From the NCBI RefSeq assembly GCF_033095805.1, contig NZ_CP109901.1, forward strand, positions 496,001 through 560,000: a stretch of 64,000 nucleotides of DNA, written 5' to 3'. The position numbers were made by a program, and so were the translations under genes. Positions 8,739-19,159 of the stretch are shown one piece after another; within the stretch, counting starts at the first letter, position 1; every line of letters starts with the position of its first letter. The notes under the pieces were generated by a model, which was given only the letters and a program-made list of their open reading frames with translations, did no database searches and was not told where the DNA came from. The DNA comes from Serratia sp. UGAL515B_01. GTDB lineage: Bacteria > Pseudomonadota > Gammaproteobacteria > Enterobacterales > Enterobacteriaceae.

Positions 8739-8872
8739 CAATGGCTGTTCGATACCGAAAGGCTATGTGCGGCGAGAAGGATCTCAGTTGCCGTCGTGGT
8801 TTAATTCCACACGCTATCTTCAAGGAACCAAGTCCGCTCGCCAACAATGTCCGTCCTCAGTTGGAGAGTTTT

Positions 8873-9652
8873 ATGACCGAATTAACCGCAGCAGCGCAAC
8901 GTGCGCTGAACTTGATGGATTTAACGACGCTGAATGATGATGATACCGACGAGAAAGTGATCGCTCTGTGTCGTCAGGCAAACAGCCCGGCAGGCCATAC
9001 TGCCGCCATCTGTATTTATCCCCGTTTCATTCCTATTGCGCGTAAAACGCTGAATGAACAGGGTACGCCAGATATCCGTATTGCCACTGTTACCAACTTT
9101 CCGCATGGCAACGATGATGTAGCTATCGCCTTGGCGGAAACCCGTGCTGCTATCGCTTACGGTGCTGATGAAGTTGACGTGGTATTTCCGTACCGTGCCT
9201 TGATTGCCGGTAATGATAAGGTCGGTTTTGAACTGGTGAAGCAGTGTAAACAGGTTTGTGCCGAGGCCAATGTGCTGCTGAAAGTGATCATCGAAACCGG
9301 CGAGTTGAAGCAGGCTGAGTTGATCCGTAAGGCCTCCGAGATTGCTATCAAGGCTGGGGCTGACTTTATCAAAACTTCCACCGGCAAAGTCCCCGTTAAC
9401 GCAACGTTGGAAAGCGCAGAGCTGATGATGACGGTGATCCGTGATATGGGTGTTGCCAACGATGTCGGCTTCAAGCCCGCAGGCGGTGTTCGCACGGCAG
9501 AAGATGCGCAGCAATACCTACAACTCGCCGATCGTATTCTAGGGAAAGGTTGGGCTGACGCGCGTCACTTCCGCTTTGGTGCTTCAAGCCTGTTGGCCAG
9601 TCTGCTGATCACATTGGGACATAGCACACAGGCTACAGGTAACGGTTACTGA
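8873..9652 (+). CDS. deoC: deoxyribose-phosphate aldolase
   Basis: Class I aldolase that splits 2-deoxyribose-5-phosphate into glyceraldehyde-3-phosphate and acetaldehyde, the last step of deoxynucleoside breakdown. The 259-residue product has the E. coli length and near-identical N-terminus ([16 protein letters not shown]). The Schiff-base lysine lies in [12 protein letters not shown] near residue 167, and the proton-relay lysine in [10 protein letters not shown] near 201. The ATG at 8873 is the family start; an open in-frame extension to 8741 runs through the leader and was rejected. First gene of deoCABD; deoA starts 88 bases on. Confidence 0.97.
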   Translation: MTELTAAAQRALNLMDLTTLNDDDTDEKVIALCRQANSPAGHTAAICIYPRFIPIARKTLNEQGTPDIRIATVTNFPHGNDDVAIALAETRAAIAYGADEVDVVFPYRALIAGNDKVGFELVKQCKQVCAEANVLLKVIIETGELKQAELIRKASEIAIKAGADFIKTSTGKVPVNATLESAELMMTVIRDMGVANDVGFKPAGGVRTAEDAQQYLQLADRILGKGWADARHFRFGASSLLASLLITLGHSTQATGNGY

Positions 9653-9740
9653 TTTTCTATCACGCGACCAGCTACTGTAACGCGCCTTAAAACAGGCGTG
9701 GTTATTGTTGGCATATCGATGGGTAAAACAGGGGGATGCC

Positions 9741-11063
9741 TTGTTCCTGGCACAAGAAATAATCCGTAAAAAACGTGATGGCCATACGTTGAGTGAGGCG
9801 GAAATCCGATTTTTCATCAATGGGATACGCGATAACGTGGTTTCCGAAGGGCAGATTGCTGCACTGGCCATGACCATTTACTTCCACGATATGACTATGC
9901 AGGAACGGGTAGCGCTGACGATGGCGATGCGTGATTCAGGCGCGGTACTTGACTGGAAAAGTCTGTCATTGAACGGCCCGATTGTCGACAAACATTCAAC
10001 CGGCGGCGTGGGTGACGTGACTTCGCTGATGCTTGGCCCGATGGTAGCGGCCTGCGGTGGTTATGTGCCAATGATTTCAGGTCGCGGCCTGGGGCATACC
10101 GGGGGGACATTGGACAAACTGGAAGCGATCCCCGGTTTTAGTATTTACCCAGATGACGTTGTCTTCCGTAAGATTATCAAGGAAGTGGGGGTGGCGATTA
10201 TCGGACAGACCAGTTCCTTGGCCCCGGCTGACAAACGTTTTTATGCCACACGTGATATCACAGCAACTGTGGACTCGATCCCATTGATCACCGCGTCTAT
10301 TTTGGCGAAGAAACTGGCTGAAGGACTTAACGCTTTGGTGATGGATGTTAAGGTGGGATCTGGTGCATTTATGCCCACCTACGCACTTTCGGAAGATTTG
10401 GCACAGGCGATTGTTAGCGTGGCTAATGGGGCGGGTTGTAAGACCACAGCCTTGCTCACCGATATGAATCAGGTTCTGGCCTCCAGTGCCGGTAATGCGG
10501 TGGAAGTGCGAGAGGCCGTCCGTTTTCTGACGGGAGAATACCGTACCCCGCGTCTGCTCGAAGTGACTATGGCACTGTGTGTGGAAATGCTACTTTCCGG
10601 TGGTTTAGCCACTGACGATGCCGATGCCCGAGCCAAATTACAGAAGGTATTGGATAATGGTAAAGCGGCGGAAGTGTTCGGGCGTATGGTGGCGGCGCAG
10701 AAAGGACCTACCGATTTTATCGAACGTTATGATAGCTATCTGCCAGTGGCAACATTGAGCAAACCGGTTTATGCCGAAAAGCCGGGTAACATTATCGCGA
10801 TGGATACCCGAGCGTTGGGAATGGTAGTGGTATCGTTGGGAGGCGGACGCCGCCGTGCCAACGACAGTATCGATTACAGCGTTGGGCTGACTCATATGGC
10901 TCGTCTAGGGGCGTTTGTTGATAATCAGCGTCCTTTGGCGGTGATCCACGCCAACGATGAAGAAAGCTGGCAGCAAGCTGCAGATGCGGTTCGCAGTGCG
11001 ATGGTGCTGGGCGACAAAGCCCCGGCAATCTCCCCTGTGGTGTACAAACGCATCACAGAATGA
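9741..11063 (+). CDS. deoA: thymidine phosphorylase
   Basis: Phosphorolyses thymidine and deoxyuridine to the base and deoxyribose-1-phosphate. The start is the TTG at 9741 ([14 protein letters not shown] follows), giving 440 residues, the E. coli length; the site CAGGGGGATGCC supplies a strong Shine-Dalgarno. An upstream ATG-less extension to 9705 has no family support. The phosphate and nucleoside-binding motif KHSTGGVGD lies near residue 84, and [15 protein letters not shown] near 115. [10 protein letters not shown] and the C-terminal [16 protein letters not shown] segment are intact. Product deoxyribose-1-phosphate is passed to DeoB. Confidence 0.97.
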   Translation: MFLAQEIIRKKRDGHTLSEAEIRFFINGIRDNVVSEGQIAALAMTIYFHDMTMQERVALTMAMRDSGAVLDWKSLSLNGPIVDKHSTGGVGDVTSLMLGPMVAACGGYVPMISGRGLGHTGGTLDKLEAIPGFSIYPDDVVFRKIIKEVGVAIIGQTSSLAPADKRFYATRDITATVDSIPLITASILAKKLAEGLNALVMDVKVGSGAFMPTYALSEDLAQAIVSVANGAGCKTTALLTDMNQVLASSAGNAVEVREAVRFLTGEYRTPRLLEVTMALCVEMLLSGGLATDDADARAKLQKVLDNGKAAEVFGRMVAAQKGPTDFIERYDSYLPVATLSKPVYAEKPGNIIAMDTRALGMVVVSLGGGRRRANDSIDYSVGLTHMARLGAFVDNQRPLAVIHANDEESWQQAADAVRSAMVLGDKAPAISPVVYKRITE

Positions 11064-11139
11064 GAATCACCGTTTAAAGAATCAGGATCGGTGGTTGTTT
11101 ATCACTGCCGGTCATAGCGTGAAAACGCAGGAGAGCACA

Positions 11140-12363
11140 ATGAAACGTACGTTTATTATGGTATTAGACTCATTCGGAATTGGTGCGAGCGCAGATGCTA
11201 AGCGCTTCGGCGATGAAGGTTCCGATACCCTTGGCCATATCGCTGCAGCCTGTGCGCGCGGTGAAGCTAACGAGGGCCGTAGCGGCCCGCTGACACTGCC
11301 AAACCTGAGCCGTCTGGGGTTGGGCAAAGCGGCTGAAGAGTCGACCGGTCAATTCCCACAGGGTTTAGATAAAAACGCTGAGATCATTGGTGCCTATGGC
11401 TATGCCAGCGAACTTTCTTCCGGTAAGGATACGCCATCAGGCCACTGGGAAATCGCCGGTGTGCCCGTGTTGTTTGACTGGGGATACTTTAAGGATGAAC
11501 ACAATAGTTTTCCTCAGGCACTACTGGATAAATTGGTTGAGCGTGCCAACCTGCCTGGCTATCTCGGTAACTGCCACTCTTCAGGCACGGTGATACTCGA
11601 TCAACTGGCCGAAGAACATATGAAGACCGGTAAGCCAATCTTCTATACCTCTGCTGACTCAGTATTCCAGATCGCCTGCCATGAAGAGACTTTCGGCCTG
11701 GACCGTCTGTACGAGCTTTGTGAAATCGCCCGTGAAGAGTTGACCGAGGGGGGCTATAACATTGGCCGAGTGATTGCGCGTCCGTTCATTGGCGACAAGC
11801 CTGGTAACTTCCAGCGCACCGGTAACCGTCACGATCTTGCCGTCGAACCCCCTGCGGCAACCGTACTGAAAAAACTGGTGGATGAGAAAGGCGGCGAAGT
11901 GGTTTCTATCGGCAAGATAGCTGATATCTACGCCCATGTTGGCATCACCCAGAAAGTGAAAGCCACAGGGATCGACGCGCTGTTCGATGCCACCCTGGCC
12001 GAGATGGAAAAGGCGGGCAATAATACTATCGTATTCACCAACTTTGTTGATTTTGACTCTTCCTACGGCCACCGCCGTGACGTCGCTGGGTATGCTGCTG
12101 CGTTGGAGCTGTTTGATCGCCGTTTGCCTGAAATGTTGAAGCGGGTAAAAGAGGATGACATCCTGATCCTTACTGCTGACCACGGCTGCGACCCAACCTG
12201 GAGCGGTACTGACCATACCCGTGAGCACATTCCGGTTCTGGTGTATGGCCCCAAGGTAAAACCCGGTTCATTGGGGCACCGTGAGACCTTTGCTGACATT
12301 GGTCAGACTATTGCCAGCTATTTTGGCGTGTCGCCGATGGATTACGGTAAATCCATGCTTTGA
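11140..12363 (+). CDS. deoB: phosphopentomutase
   Basis: Interconverts (deoxy)ribose-1-phosphate and -5-phosphate, linking DeoA/DeoD to DeoC. 407 residues, as in E. coli. It belongs to the alkaline-phosphatase superfamily: the first metal ligand is in LDSFGIG near residue 10, the nucleophilic region is [10 protein letters not shown] near 93, and [21 protein letters not shown] near 345 carries the second metal set. The ATG at 11140 follows GCAGGAGAGCACA. An open frame further upstream overlaps deoA and was rejected. Third gene of the deo operon. Confidence 0.97.
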   Translation: MKRTFIMVLDSFGIGASADAKRFGDEGSDTLGHIAAACARGEANEGRSGPLTLPNLSRLGLGKAAEESTGQFPQGLDKNAEIIGAYGYASELSSGKDTPSGHWEIAGVPVLFDWGYFKDEHNSFPQALLDKLVERANLPGYLGNCHSSGTVILDQLAEEHMKTGKPIFYTSADSVFQIACHEETFGLDRLYELCEIAREELTEGGYNIGRVIARPFIGDKPGNFQRTGNRHDLAVEPPAATVLKKLVDEKGGEVVSIGKIADIYAHVGITQKVKATGIDALFDATLAEMEKAGNNTIVFTNFVDFDSSYGHRRDVAGYAAALELFDRRLPEMLKRVKEDDILILTADHGCDPTWSGTDHTREHIPVLVYGPKVKPGSLGHRETFADIGQTIASYFGVSPMDYGKSML

Positions 12364-12461
12364 AGTTGATGATGACACGTTTTTAGTCCGAAATACCTGG
12401 GCTTACAGGCGTGCTTTCAAATGACCACCACATTATTAGAAATGCTTTGAGGAAAGAGATT

Positions 12462-13193
12462 ATGGCTACGCCACATATTAATGCTGAAATGGGTGATTTC
12501 GCTGACGTCGTTCTGATGCCGGGCGATCCGTTACGAGCAAAATACATCGCGGAAACCTTTTTGGAAGGTGCGGTAGAAGTTAACAGCGTGCGCGGTATGC
12601 TGGGTTTCACGGGAACCTATAAAGGCCGTAAGATCTCTGTAATGGGGCACGGTATGGGTATACCATCCTGCTCTATCTATGCCCGTGAACTGATTGCTGA
12701 GTTTGGCGTTAAGAAAATTATCCGTGTGGGCTCCTGTGGTGCCGTGCGCGATGATGTCAAACTGCGAGATGTAGTGATTGGTATGGGGGCCTGTACCGAT
12801 TCAAAAGTGAACCGTATGCGTTTTAAAGGCCATGATTACGCAGCCATCGCGGATTTTGACATGGTGCGTAATGCGGTCGACGCTGCAGCAGCCCAAGGTA
12901 TCCCAGCGCGTGTAGGTAATATCTTCTCCGCCGACCTATTCTATACACCAGACCCAGAGATGTTCCAGGTGATGAAGAAGTACGGCATCCTGGGTGTGGA
13001 AATGGAAGCGGCAGGCATCTACGGCGTTGCTGCTGAGTTGTATGAAGAGTTTGGTTGTAAAGCGCTGACCATTTGCACCGTATCCGATCACATTCTGCGT
13101 CATGAAGCGACCACTGCCGCAGAACGCCAGACCACCTTTAACGAGATGATCGTTATTGCACTGGAATCCGTGCTACTGGGCGACAACGCCTAA
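12462..13193 (+). CDS. deoD: purine-nucleoside phosphorylase
   Basis: Phosphorolyses purine (deoxy)nucleosides. It is a hexameric bacterial-type PNP of 243 residues starting [23 protein letters not shown]. Phosphate-binding [11 protein letters not shown], the RVGSCGAV segment near 87 and the substrate-binding [13 protein letters not shown] near 178 are present; SDHI carries the catalytic Asp. E. coli DeoD is 239 residues. The difference is a four-residue insertion: [14 protein letters not shown] here against AAEFGAKALT, encoded by 12 extra bases near 13037 flanked by GAGTT repeats. The start at 12462 follows GAGGAAAGAG. Last gene of the deo operon. Confidence 0.96.
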   Translation: MATPHINAEMGDFADVVLMPGDPLRAKYIAETFLEGAVEVNSVRGMLGFTGTYKGRKISVMGHGMGIPSCSIYARELIAEFGVKKIIRVGSCGAVRDDVKLRDVVIGMGACTDSKVNRMRFKGHDYAAIADFDMVRNAVDAAAAQGIPARVGNIFSADLFYTPDPEMFQVMKKYGILGVEMEAAGIYGVAAELYEEFGCKALTICTVSDHILRHEATTAAERQTTFNEMIVIALESVLLGDNA

Positions 13194-13202
13194 TAACGTG
13201 TT

Positions 13203-13221
13203 GGGCGCAATGACTGCGCCC
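13203..13221. terminator. hairpin between deoD and ytjB (convergent)
   Basis: GGGCGCA-ATGAC-TGCGCCC forms a perfect 7-bp stem between the two converging genes. There is no long T-run on either side, so termination strength is uncertain. Confidence 0.5.
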
Positions 13222-13231
13222 ATCGACTTAC

Positions 13232-13915
13232 TCACCTACGTATTTTTTTCTCTTCTTCCTGCTTCCTATCGCCATCGCTTTTTGCCGTGTTCTCTTCCTC
13301 TAACGGGGTGTTAGCGGTCAACAGATAAGGTGATTGCTGCCAACGGCTACGGCGGCCTTGAAGCAATGTGCGTGCCAGGATAATACCAATCGCCAGTGCC
13401 ATCAGGATCATCAATCGTAACAGGTTGGTAGTATTGTCCACCTGTTTGGATTCGGTAGCCAGCACGTGCGTATCCAGCGTTACGCGGATAAAGCCAAGTG
13501 GGCCATCTTTACCCTGAATGGATTCTACGATTTGGTGATTAAAGTAACTGCCTGCACGCTTGCCATCGAGCGCCAGGCGATCGCGCACAGTGATCTGCTC
13601 ACCGGAATGTGCAATCAAAGACCCGTCAAATTTGTAAACGCTGGCATCGAGTATCCTGCTATGGGAGGTCAACTGTTCTAAGGTGCTGGTGATCCGTTGA
13701 TTATCGATGTTACTGGTGTCTTCTAATAATGGAACCAGGCTGAAAGCGACTTGTCGGGTGAGCGTTTGTGCCAGTTCTTCCACCTGTTCCGAACGTGCCA
13801 TCTGGTGGCTCAGGCTAAAATAGGAGGCTCCTTGCATCAAGAGCACCAGTAATGCCAGACAGATCAGAATGATAGCGGTACGATGCAGGTGAAATTTCAG
13901 TTTAGCTTTAGCCAT
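13232..13915 (-). CDS. ytjB: membrane protein YtjB (Smp)
   Basis: 227 residues (E. coli 214). An N-terminal membrane segment (about 13-33, AIILICLALLVLLMQGASYF) is followed by a periplasmic domain of about 125 residues, a second membrane segment near 165-183 (LLRLMILMALAIGIILAR) and a charged cytoplasmic tail rich in Glu and Lys. The topology resembles the sensor half of two-component proteins, but no kinase or cyclase domain is present. Function is unknown. It is divergent from serB as in E. coli, and its long C-terminal tail is the least conserved part. Confidence 0.9.
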   Translation of the reverse strand: MAKAKLKFHLHRTAIILICLALLVLLMQGASYFSLSHQMARSEQVEELAQTLTRQVAFSLVPLLEDTSNIDNQRITSTLEQLTSHSRILDASVYKFDGSLIAHSGEQITVRDRLALDGKRAGSYFNHQIVESIQGKDGPLGFIRVTLDTHVLATESKQVDNTTNLLRLMILMALAIGIILARTLLQGRRSRWQQSPYLLTANTPLEEENTAKSDGDRKQEEEKKIRR

Positions 13916-14085
13916 GGGCTTCCTTGAGGATAATACTTGCCGGTTTTTCGTACCGTTACATTGTAGCCAGCAGCGGCTCCTTTGGCTGCGACTCGAAATT
14001 CATCGGGTAATATGTTGCCAGAAGCGGTAGCGATAGGATAGCTTGATGCGTTGTTTTATCACGCTGTGTTTTTCAGGAGTCAATA

Positions 14086-15063
14086 ATGCCGAATCGTCTG
14101 ACCTATTGCGATCTCCCAGAGGAGATTTCTCAATGGCCGGGGCTTCCCCTTTCGCTTAACGGCGATGAAGTTATGCCGCTGGATTATCGAGCTGGCCATA
14201 CCGGTTGGCTATTATATGGCAGAAAACTGGATAAAGAGCGTCTCACACAGTTCCAACGCAAGTTGGGAGCTGCGATGGTGGTTGTTACGGCCTGGTGTGT
14301 GGAAGACTACCAGGTGGTTCGTCTGGCGGGCACGTTGTCTGCCCGCGCCAAATTACTGGCGGCAGAGAATGGGTTAGATGTGGCCCTATTGGGCAAGATC
14401 CCGCATCTACGCACTCCGGGCCTGTTGGTGATGGATATGGACTCAACGGCGATCCAGATTGAGTGTATTGACGAAATTGCCAAACTGGCAGGGGTAGGGG
14501 AACAGGTTGCTGAAGTGACTGAAAGAGCCATGCGTGGTGAACTCGATTTTACCGCCAGCCTGCGGCAGCGCGTTGGTACATTGAAAGGTGCTGACGCTAA
14601 TATTCTCAAGCAGGTTCGTGATGAGCTGCCATTGATGCCAGGGTTAACCAGCCTGATTAGTAAACTCCAGGCGTTAGACTGGCATGTGGCGATCGCTTCC
14701 GGTGGTTTTACCTATTATGCTGAATATCTGCGTGACAAGTTGAAGTTGGTTGCCGTGGCGGCTAATGAGCTGGAAATCCGTGATGGCAAACTGACCGGTG
14801 AAGTGCTGGGACCGATCGTTGATGCAAAATATAAAGCTGATACCTTGATTGCGCTTTCAGAAAAACTGGGTATCCCCGCGCATCAAACCGTAGCGATAGG
14901 TGACGGTGCCAACGATTTGAAAATGATGCAGGTGGCTGGGTTGGGTATTGCCTACCATGCGAAACCCAAGGTTTATGAGAAAGCGCAGGTTTCGATTCGT
15001 CATGCCGATCTGCTGGGTGTGCTTTGTATCCTCAGCGGCAGTTTGAAACAGGATTTGAGGTAA
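14086..15063 (+). CDS. serB: phosphoserine phosphatase
   Basis: Hydrolyses phosphoserine in the last step of serine synthesis. 325 residues against 322 in E. coli. An N-terminal regulatory region of about 100 residues is followed by a HAD phosphatase domain: nucleophile motif VMDMDSTAIQ near residue 114, motif II in HVAIASGGFTYY near 204, and motif III GDGANDLKMM near 271. The ATG at 14086 follows CAGGAGTCAATA. It is followed after three bases by the GTG of radA, so the two are probably co-transcribed. Confidence 0.96.
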   Translation: MPNRLTYCDLPEEISQWPGLPLSLNGDEVMPLDYRAGHTGWLLYGRKLDKERLTQFQRKLGAAMVVVTAWCVEDYQVVRLAGTLSARAKLLAAENGLDVALLGKIPHLRTPGLLVMDMDSTAIQIECIDEIAKLAGVGEQVAEVTERAMRGELDFTASLRQRVGTLKGADANILKQVRDELPLMPGLTSLISKLQALDWHVAIASGGFTYYAEYLRDKLKLVAVAANELEIRDGKLTGEVLGPIVDAKYKADTLIALSEKLGIPAHQTVAIGDGANDLKMMQVAGLGIAYHAKPKVYEKAQVSIRHADLLGVLCILSGSLKQDLR

Positions 15064-15066
15064 ATT

Positions 15067-16452
15067 GTGGCCAAAGCAGTAAAACGGGCGTTTGTATGTA
15101 ATGAGTGCGGTGCGGATTATCCGCGCTGGCAGGGGCAATGCAGCGCTTGTCATGCTTGGAACACTATTACAGAAGTGCGTTTGGCTGCTGCCTCTTCCTC
15201 TTCTGCCCGCACCGAGCGTTTCAGTGGTTATGCCGGTGATGCCGGTGTCAGTAAAGTTCAGAAGCTTTCTGACATCAGCCTGGAGGCTCTGCCGCGTTTC
15301 TCTACGGGATTCGTCGAGTTTGATCGCGTGCTAGGAGGCGGTGTAGTACCGGGCAGTGCGATTTTGATCGGCGGAAACCCTGGTGCAGGAAAAAGTACGT
15401 TACTGTTGCAGGTGTTGTGCAAGCTCGCCGAACAGATGAAAACGCTGTACGTCACAGGTGAAGAGTCTTTGCAACAGGTCGCCATGCGTGCCCATCGTCT
15501 TGGTTTACCGACTGAGGGGTTGAACATGCTGTCGGAAACCAGCATTGAGCAAATCTGTCTGATCGCTGAACAGGAACAACCCAGGCTAATGGTGATCGAC
15601 TCCATCCAGGTGATGCATATGGCAGATATCCAGTCCTCTCCTGGCAGCGTGGCACAGGTACGCGAAACGGCAGCTTATCTTACTCGCTTTGCCAAAACAC
15701 GGGGCGTAGCGATTGTCATGGTGGGGCATGTCACCAAAGATGGTTCTCTGGCCGGGCCTAAAGTACTGGAACACTGTATTGATTGCTCTGTGTTGTTAGA
15801 CGGCGATGCTGATTCACGTTTTCGCACGCTGCGCAGCCACAAAAACCGTTTTGGTGCGGTCAATGAGCTGGGGGTGTTTGCCATGACGGAGCAGGGACTG
15901 CGTGAAGTCAGTAACCCTTCTGCTATTTTCCTTAGCCGTGGTGATGAGGTCACTTCGGGCAGTTCAGTGATGGTGGTGTGGGAAGGAACTCGGCCATTGC
16001 TGGTGGAAATCCAGGCGTTGGTGGATCACTCCATGATGTCTAACCCGCGTCGGGTAGCTGTTGGGCTTGAGCAGAATCGTCTGGCGATCCTGCTGGCCGT
16101 TTTGCATCGCCACGGCGGGTTGCAAATGTCCGATCAGGATGTTTTCGTCAATGTGGTAGGGGGGGTCAAGGTGACTGAAACCAGCGCTGATCTAGCGTTG
16201 TTGTTAGCTCTGGTCTCCAGCCTGCGTGACCGCCCGTTGCCTAACGATCTGGTGGTGTTTGGTGAAGTCGGGTTGGCAGGGGAAATCCGCCCGGTGCCGA
16301 GCGGCCAAGAGCGTATCTCTGAAGCAGCAAAGCATGGCTTCAAGCGTGCTATCGTTCCTTACGCCAATGTGCCAAAGAAACCTCCGGCTAATATGCAGGT
16401 GTTTGGTGTCAAAAAGCTGGCGGATGCTCTGAGTGTTTTGGAAGAGCTCTAA
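15067..16452 (+). CDS. radA: DNA repair protein RadA
   Basis: A RecA-like ATPase that promotes branch migration during homologous recombination, 461 residues. The N-terminal C4 zinc finger (CNECGADYPRWQGQCSAC) is followed by Walker A GGNPGAGKST near residue 100, the RadA-specific KNRFGAVNE motif near 258, and a C-terminal Lon-protease-like domain ending at the stop. It starts with GTG at 15067, three bases after serB, implying coupling. Confidence 0.96.
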   Translation: MAKAVKRAFVCNECGADYPRWQGQCSACHAWNTITEVRLAAASSSSARTERFSGYAGDAGVSKVQKLSDISLEALPRFSTGFVEFDRVLGGGVVPGSAILIGGNPGAGKSTLLLQVLCKLAEQMKTLYVTGEESLQQVAMRAHRLGLPTEGLNMLSETSIEQICLIAEQEQPRLMVIDSIQVMHMADIQSSPGSVAQVRETAAYLTRFAKTRGVAIVMVGHVTKDGSLAGPKVLEHCIDCSVLLDGDADSRFRTLRSHKNRFGAVNELGVFAMTEQGLREVSNPSAIFLSRGDEVTSGSSVMVVWEGTRPLLVEIQALVDHSMMSNPRRVAVGLEQNRLAILLAVLHRHGGLQMSDQDVFVNVVGGVKVTETSADLALLLALVSSLRDRPLPNDLVVFGEVGLAGEIRPVPSGQERISEAAKHGFKRAIVPYANVPKKPPANMQVFGVKKLADALSVLEEL

Positions 16453-16587
16453 ATCAGCCGTAACATTTTCTTGTTTAGTATATTATACCCAATCGCTTTC
16501 CCGTTGCAGCTAGGTGACTCGTTTGCCCATTTCTGTCAGTGGCCAGAGGGCGGGCTCAGGCAACAACGCTGCAGCTTGAAAGATTAA

Positions 16588-17876
<1,289 letters not shown>

Positions 17877-17878
17877 GA

Positions 17879-18046
17879 TTGAAAAAGGCTTGGTACAATG
17901 TGATTGCCGGTGACGAACAAGATAAAACCAAGCTTGGGAAACTAACATTTAGTATGTATGCAACAAAAGAATTTGAAGCAACAAACCCTATTTTCGAGGA
18001 TAGATTAGGTGACGCTCTTTATATTGCTTCACGAATAACTAATTAA
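17879..18046 (+). CDS. short unknown ORF directly after nadR
   Basis: A 55-codon frame starting with TTG at 17879, two bases after the nadR stop, and ending TAA at 18044-18046 right at a strong terminator. The product begins MKKAWYNVIAGDEQDKTK and ends GDALYIASRITN. It has no membrane segment. It is AT-richer than its neighbours. I do not recognise the family. There is no clear ribosome-binding site apart from purines inside the nadR end. It could be a real small gene coupled to nadR, or the 3' remnant of a larger acquired gene whose start has been lost. Confidence 0.4.
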   Translation: MKKAWYNVIAGDEQDKTKLGKLTFSMYATKEFEATNPIFEDRLGDALYIASRITN

Positions 18047-18047
18047 T

Positions 18048-18071
18048 AAAAAGCCTCCGAGGAGGCTTTTT
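18048..18071. terminator. bidirectional intrinsic terminator
   Basis: AAAAAGCCTC-CGAG-GAGGCTTTTT is a perfect 10-bp stem with T-runs readable from both strands. It lies between the nadR/small ORF side and the minus-strand oxidoreductase. Confidence 0.92.
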
Positions 18072-18077
18072 ATTAAA

Positions 18078-19079
18078 TCAATAGATAATCACCAGTTTGC
18101 CCTGCATATGCCCTTCTAACAACTTGCTGTGAGCGGCGGTGAGCGTTTCGACGGTTAACCCCTGCAGTGTTTCGCTCAGCGTAGTCGTCAACTTTCCTTG
18201 ATCCAGCAACCGCGCTACTTTCTTGAGGATCTCTCCCTGCTGGGCGATATCCGGTGTCGTAAACATGCTGCGTGTAAACATGAATTCCCAATGCAGCGCA
18301 GCGCTTTTCAGCTTCAGCGCGTTCTGATCCAGTGGTTGGCGGTTTTCCACGATGGTACAGATGTGTCCAAGCGGAGCGATTAGCTCGCTGATAGCTTCCC
18401 AGTGCCCATCTGTATCATTCAGGCACAGGATGTAATCCACACTTTCAATACCCTCTTTCGCCAAATTACCTTTCAGATCGCGGTAATCTACCACCAGATC
18501 GGCACCGCGCTCGTGGCACCAGTTGGCAGACTCTGAACGTGAAGCGGTAGCAATCACTTGTACCTTGCTACGTAGTATGGCCAAGGGGATGGCTAATGAG
18601 CCGACACCGCCGGCACCGCCGATGATCAGAAGAGTTTTGCTGGCGTCTGCCTCCTGAATCTTCAGGTGTTCAAACAGGGATTCCCAAGCGGTGAGCGCGG
18701 TCAATGGTATCGCGGCGGCTTCGGCCCAGTTCAATTTACGCGGCTTGCGCGCGGCGATCCGTGAGTCAACCAACTGATGGGTACTGTTGCTGCCGGGGCG
18801 GGTAATGTCACCGGCATACCATACTGCATCCCCTGGTTTGAAACCGTCGACGCTGCTGCCGACTTCGACAACAACACCGCTAGCATCCCAGCCGAGGATA
18901 CGTGGCTGCTGCAAGCCATTCTTTTGTAGGCCTGCATGAACCTTGGTGTCCACTGGGTTAACCGAGACGGCTTTCACTTCCACCAGTAAATCATATGGAC
19001 CCGGCGTCGGTTGTTCTGGGGTGATTTCGATAAATTTTGCAGGGTCTTTAGGATCGACAGCAATAGCTCTGATTGACAT
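18078..19079 (-). CDS. zinc-type alcohol dehydrogenase-like (MDR) oxidoreductase
   Basis: 333 residues, medium-chain dehydrogenase/reductase superfamily. The N-terminal GroES-like domain has VSVNPVDTKVHAG and LGWDASGVVVEVGS. The NAD(P)-binding fold follows with IIGGAGGVGSLAIPLA near residue 151. Catalytic-zinc ligands are not in their usual places, so it is probably a zinc-independent quinone or enone reductase of the adh_fam_1 group. Substrate unknown. It is transcribed toward the nadR terminator; ettA lies 80 bases upstream of its start on the same strand. Confidence 0.85.
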   Translation of the reverse strand: MSIRAIAVDPKDPAKFIEITPEQPTPGPYDLLVEVKAVSVNPVDTKVHAGLQKNGLQQPRILGWDASGVVVEVGSSVDGFKPGDAVWYAGDITRPGSNSTHQLVDSRIAARKPRKLNWAEAAAIPLTALTAWESLFEHLKIQEADASKTLLIIGGAGGVGSLAIPLAILRSKVQVIATASRSESANWCHERGADLVVDYRDLKGNLAKEGIESVDYILCLNDTDGHWEAISELIAPLGHICTIVENRQPLDQNALKLKSAALHWEFMFTRSMFTTPDIAQQGEILKKVARLLDQGKLTTTLSETLQGLTVETLTAAHSKLLEGHMQGKLVIIY

Positions 19080-19130
19080 AACGGTACTCCAAAAATAATA
19101 GGCGTTTTTCTGGCGGGCTGTGTTGGCATT

Positions 19131-19150
19131 GGGCGCGGATGACCGCGCCC
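19131..19150 (-). terminator. hairpin after ettA
   Basis: GGGCGCGG-ATGA-CCGCGCCC is a perfect 8-bp stem starting ten bases after the ettA stop (minus strand). No T-run follows, so read-through into the oxidoreductase is possible. Confidence 0.5.
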
Positions 19151-19159
19151 GATAAGAGT

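Noticed and set aside
10957..11139. Upstream extension of deoB overlapping deoA
   Set aside because: The overlap of over 100 bases is in a different frame to deoA, and the ATG at 11140 with GGAGAG fits the known start.
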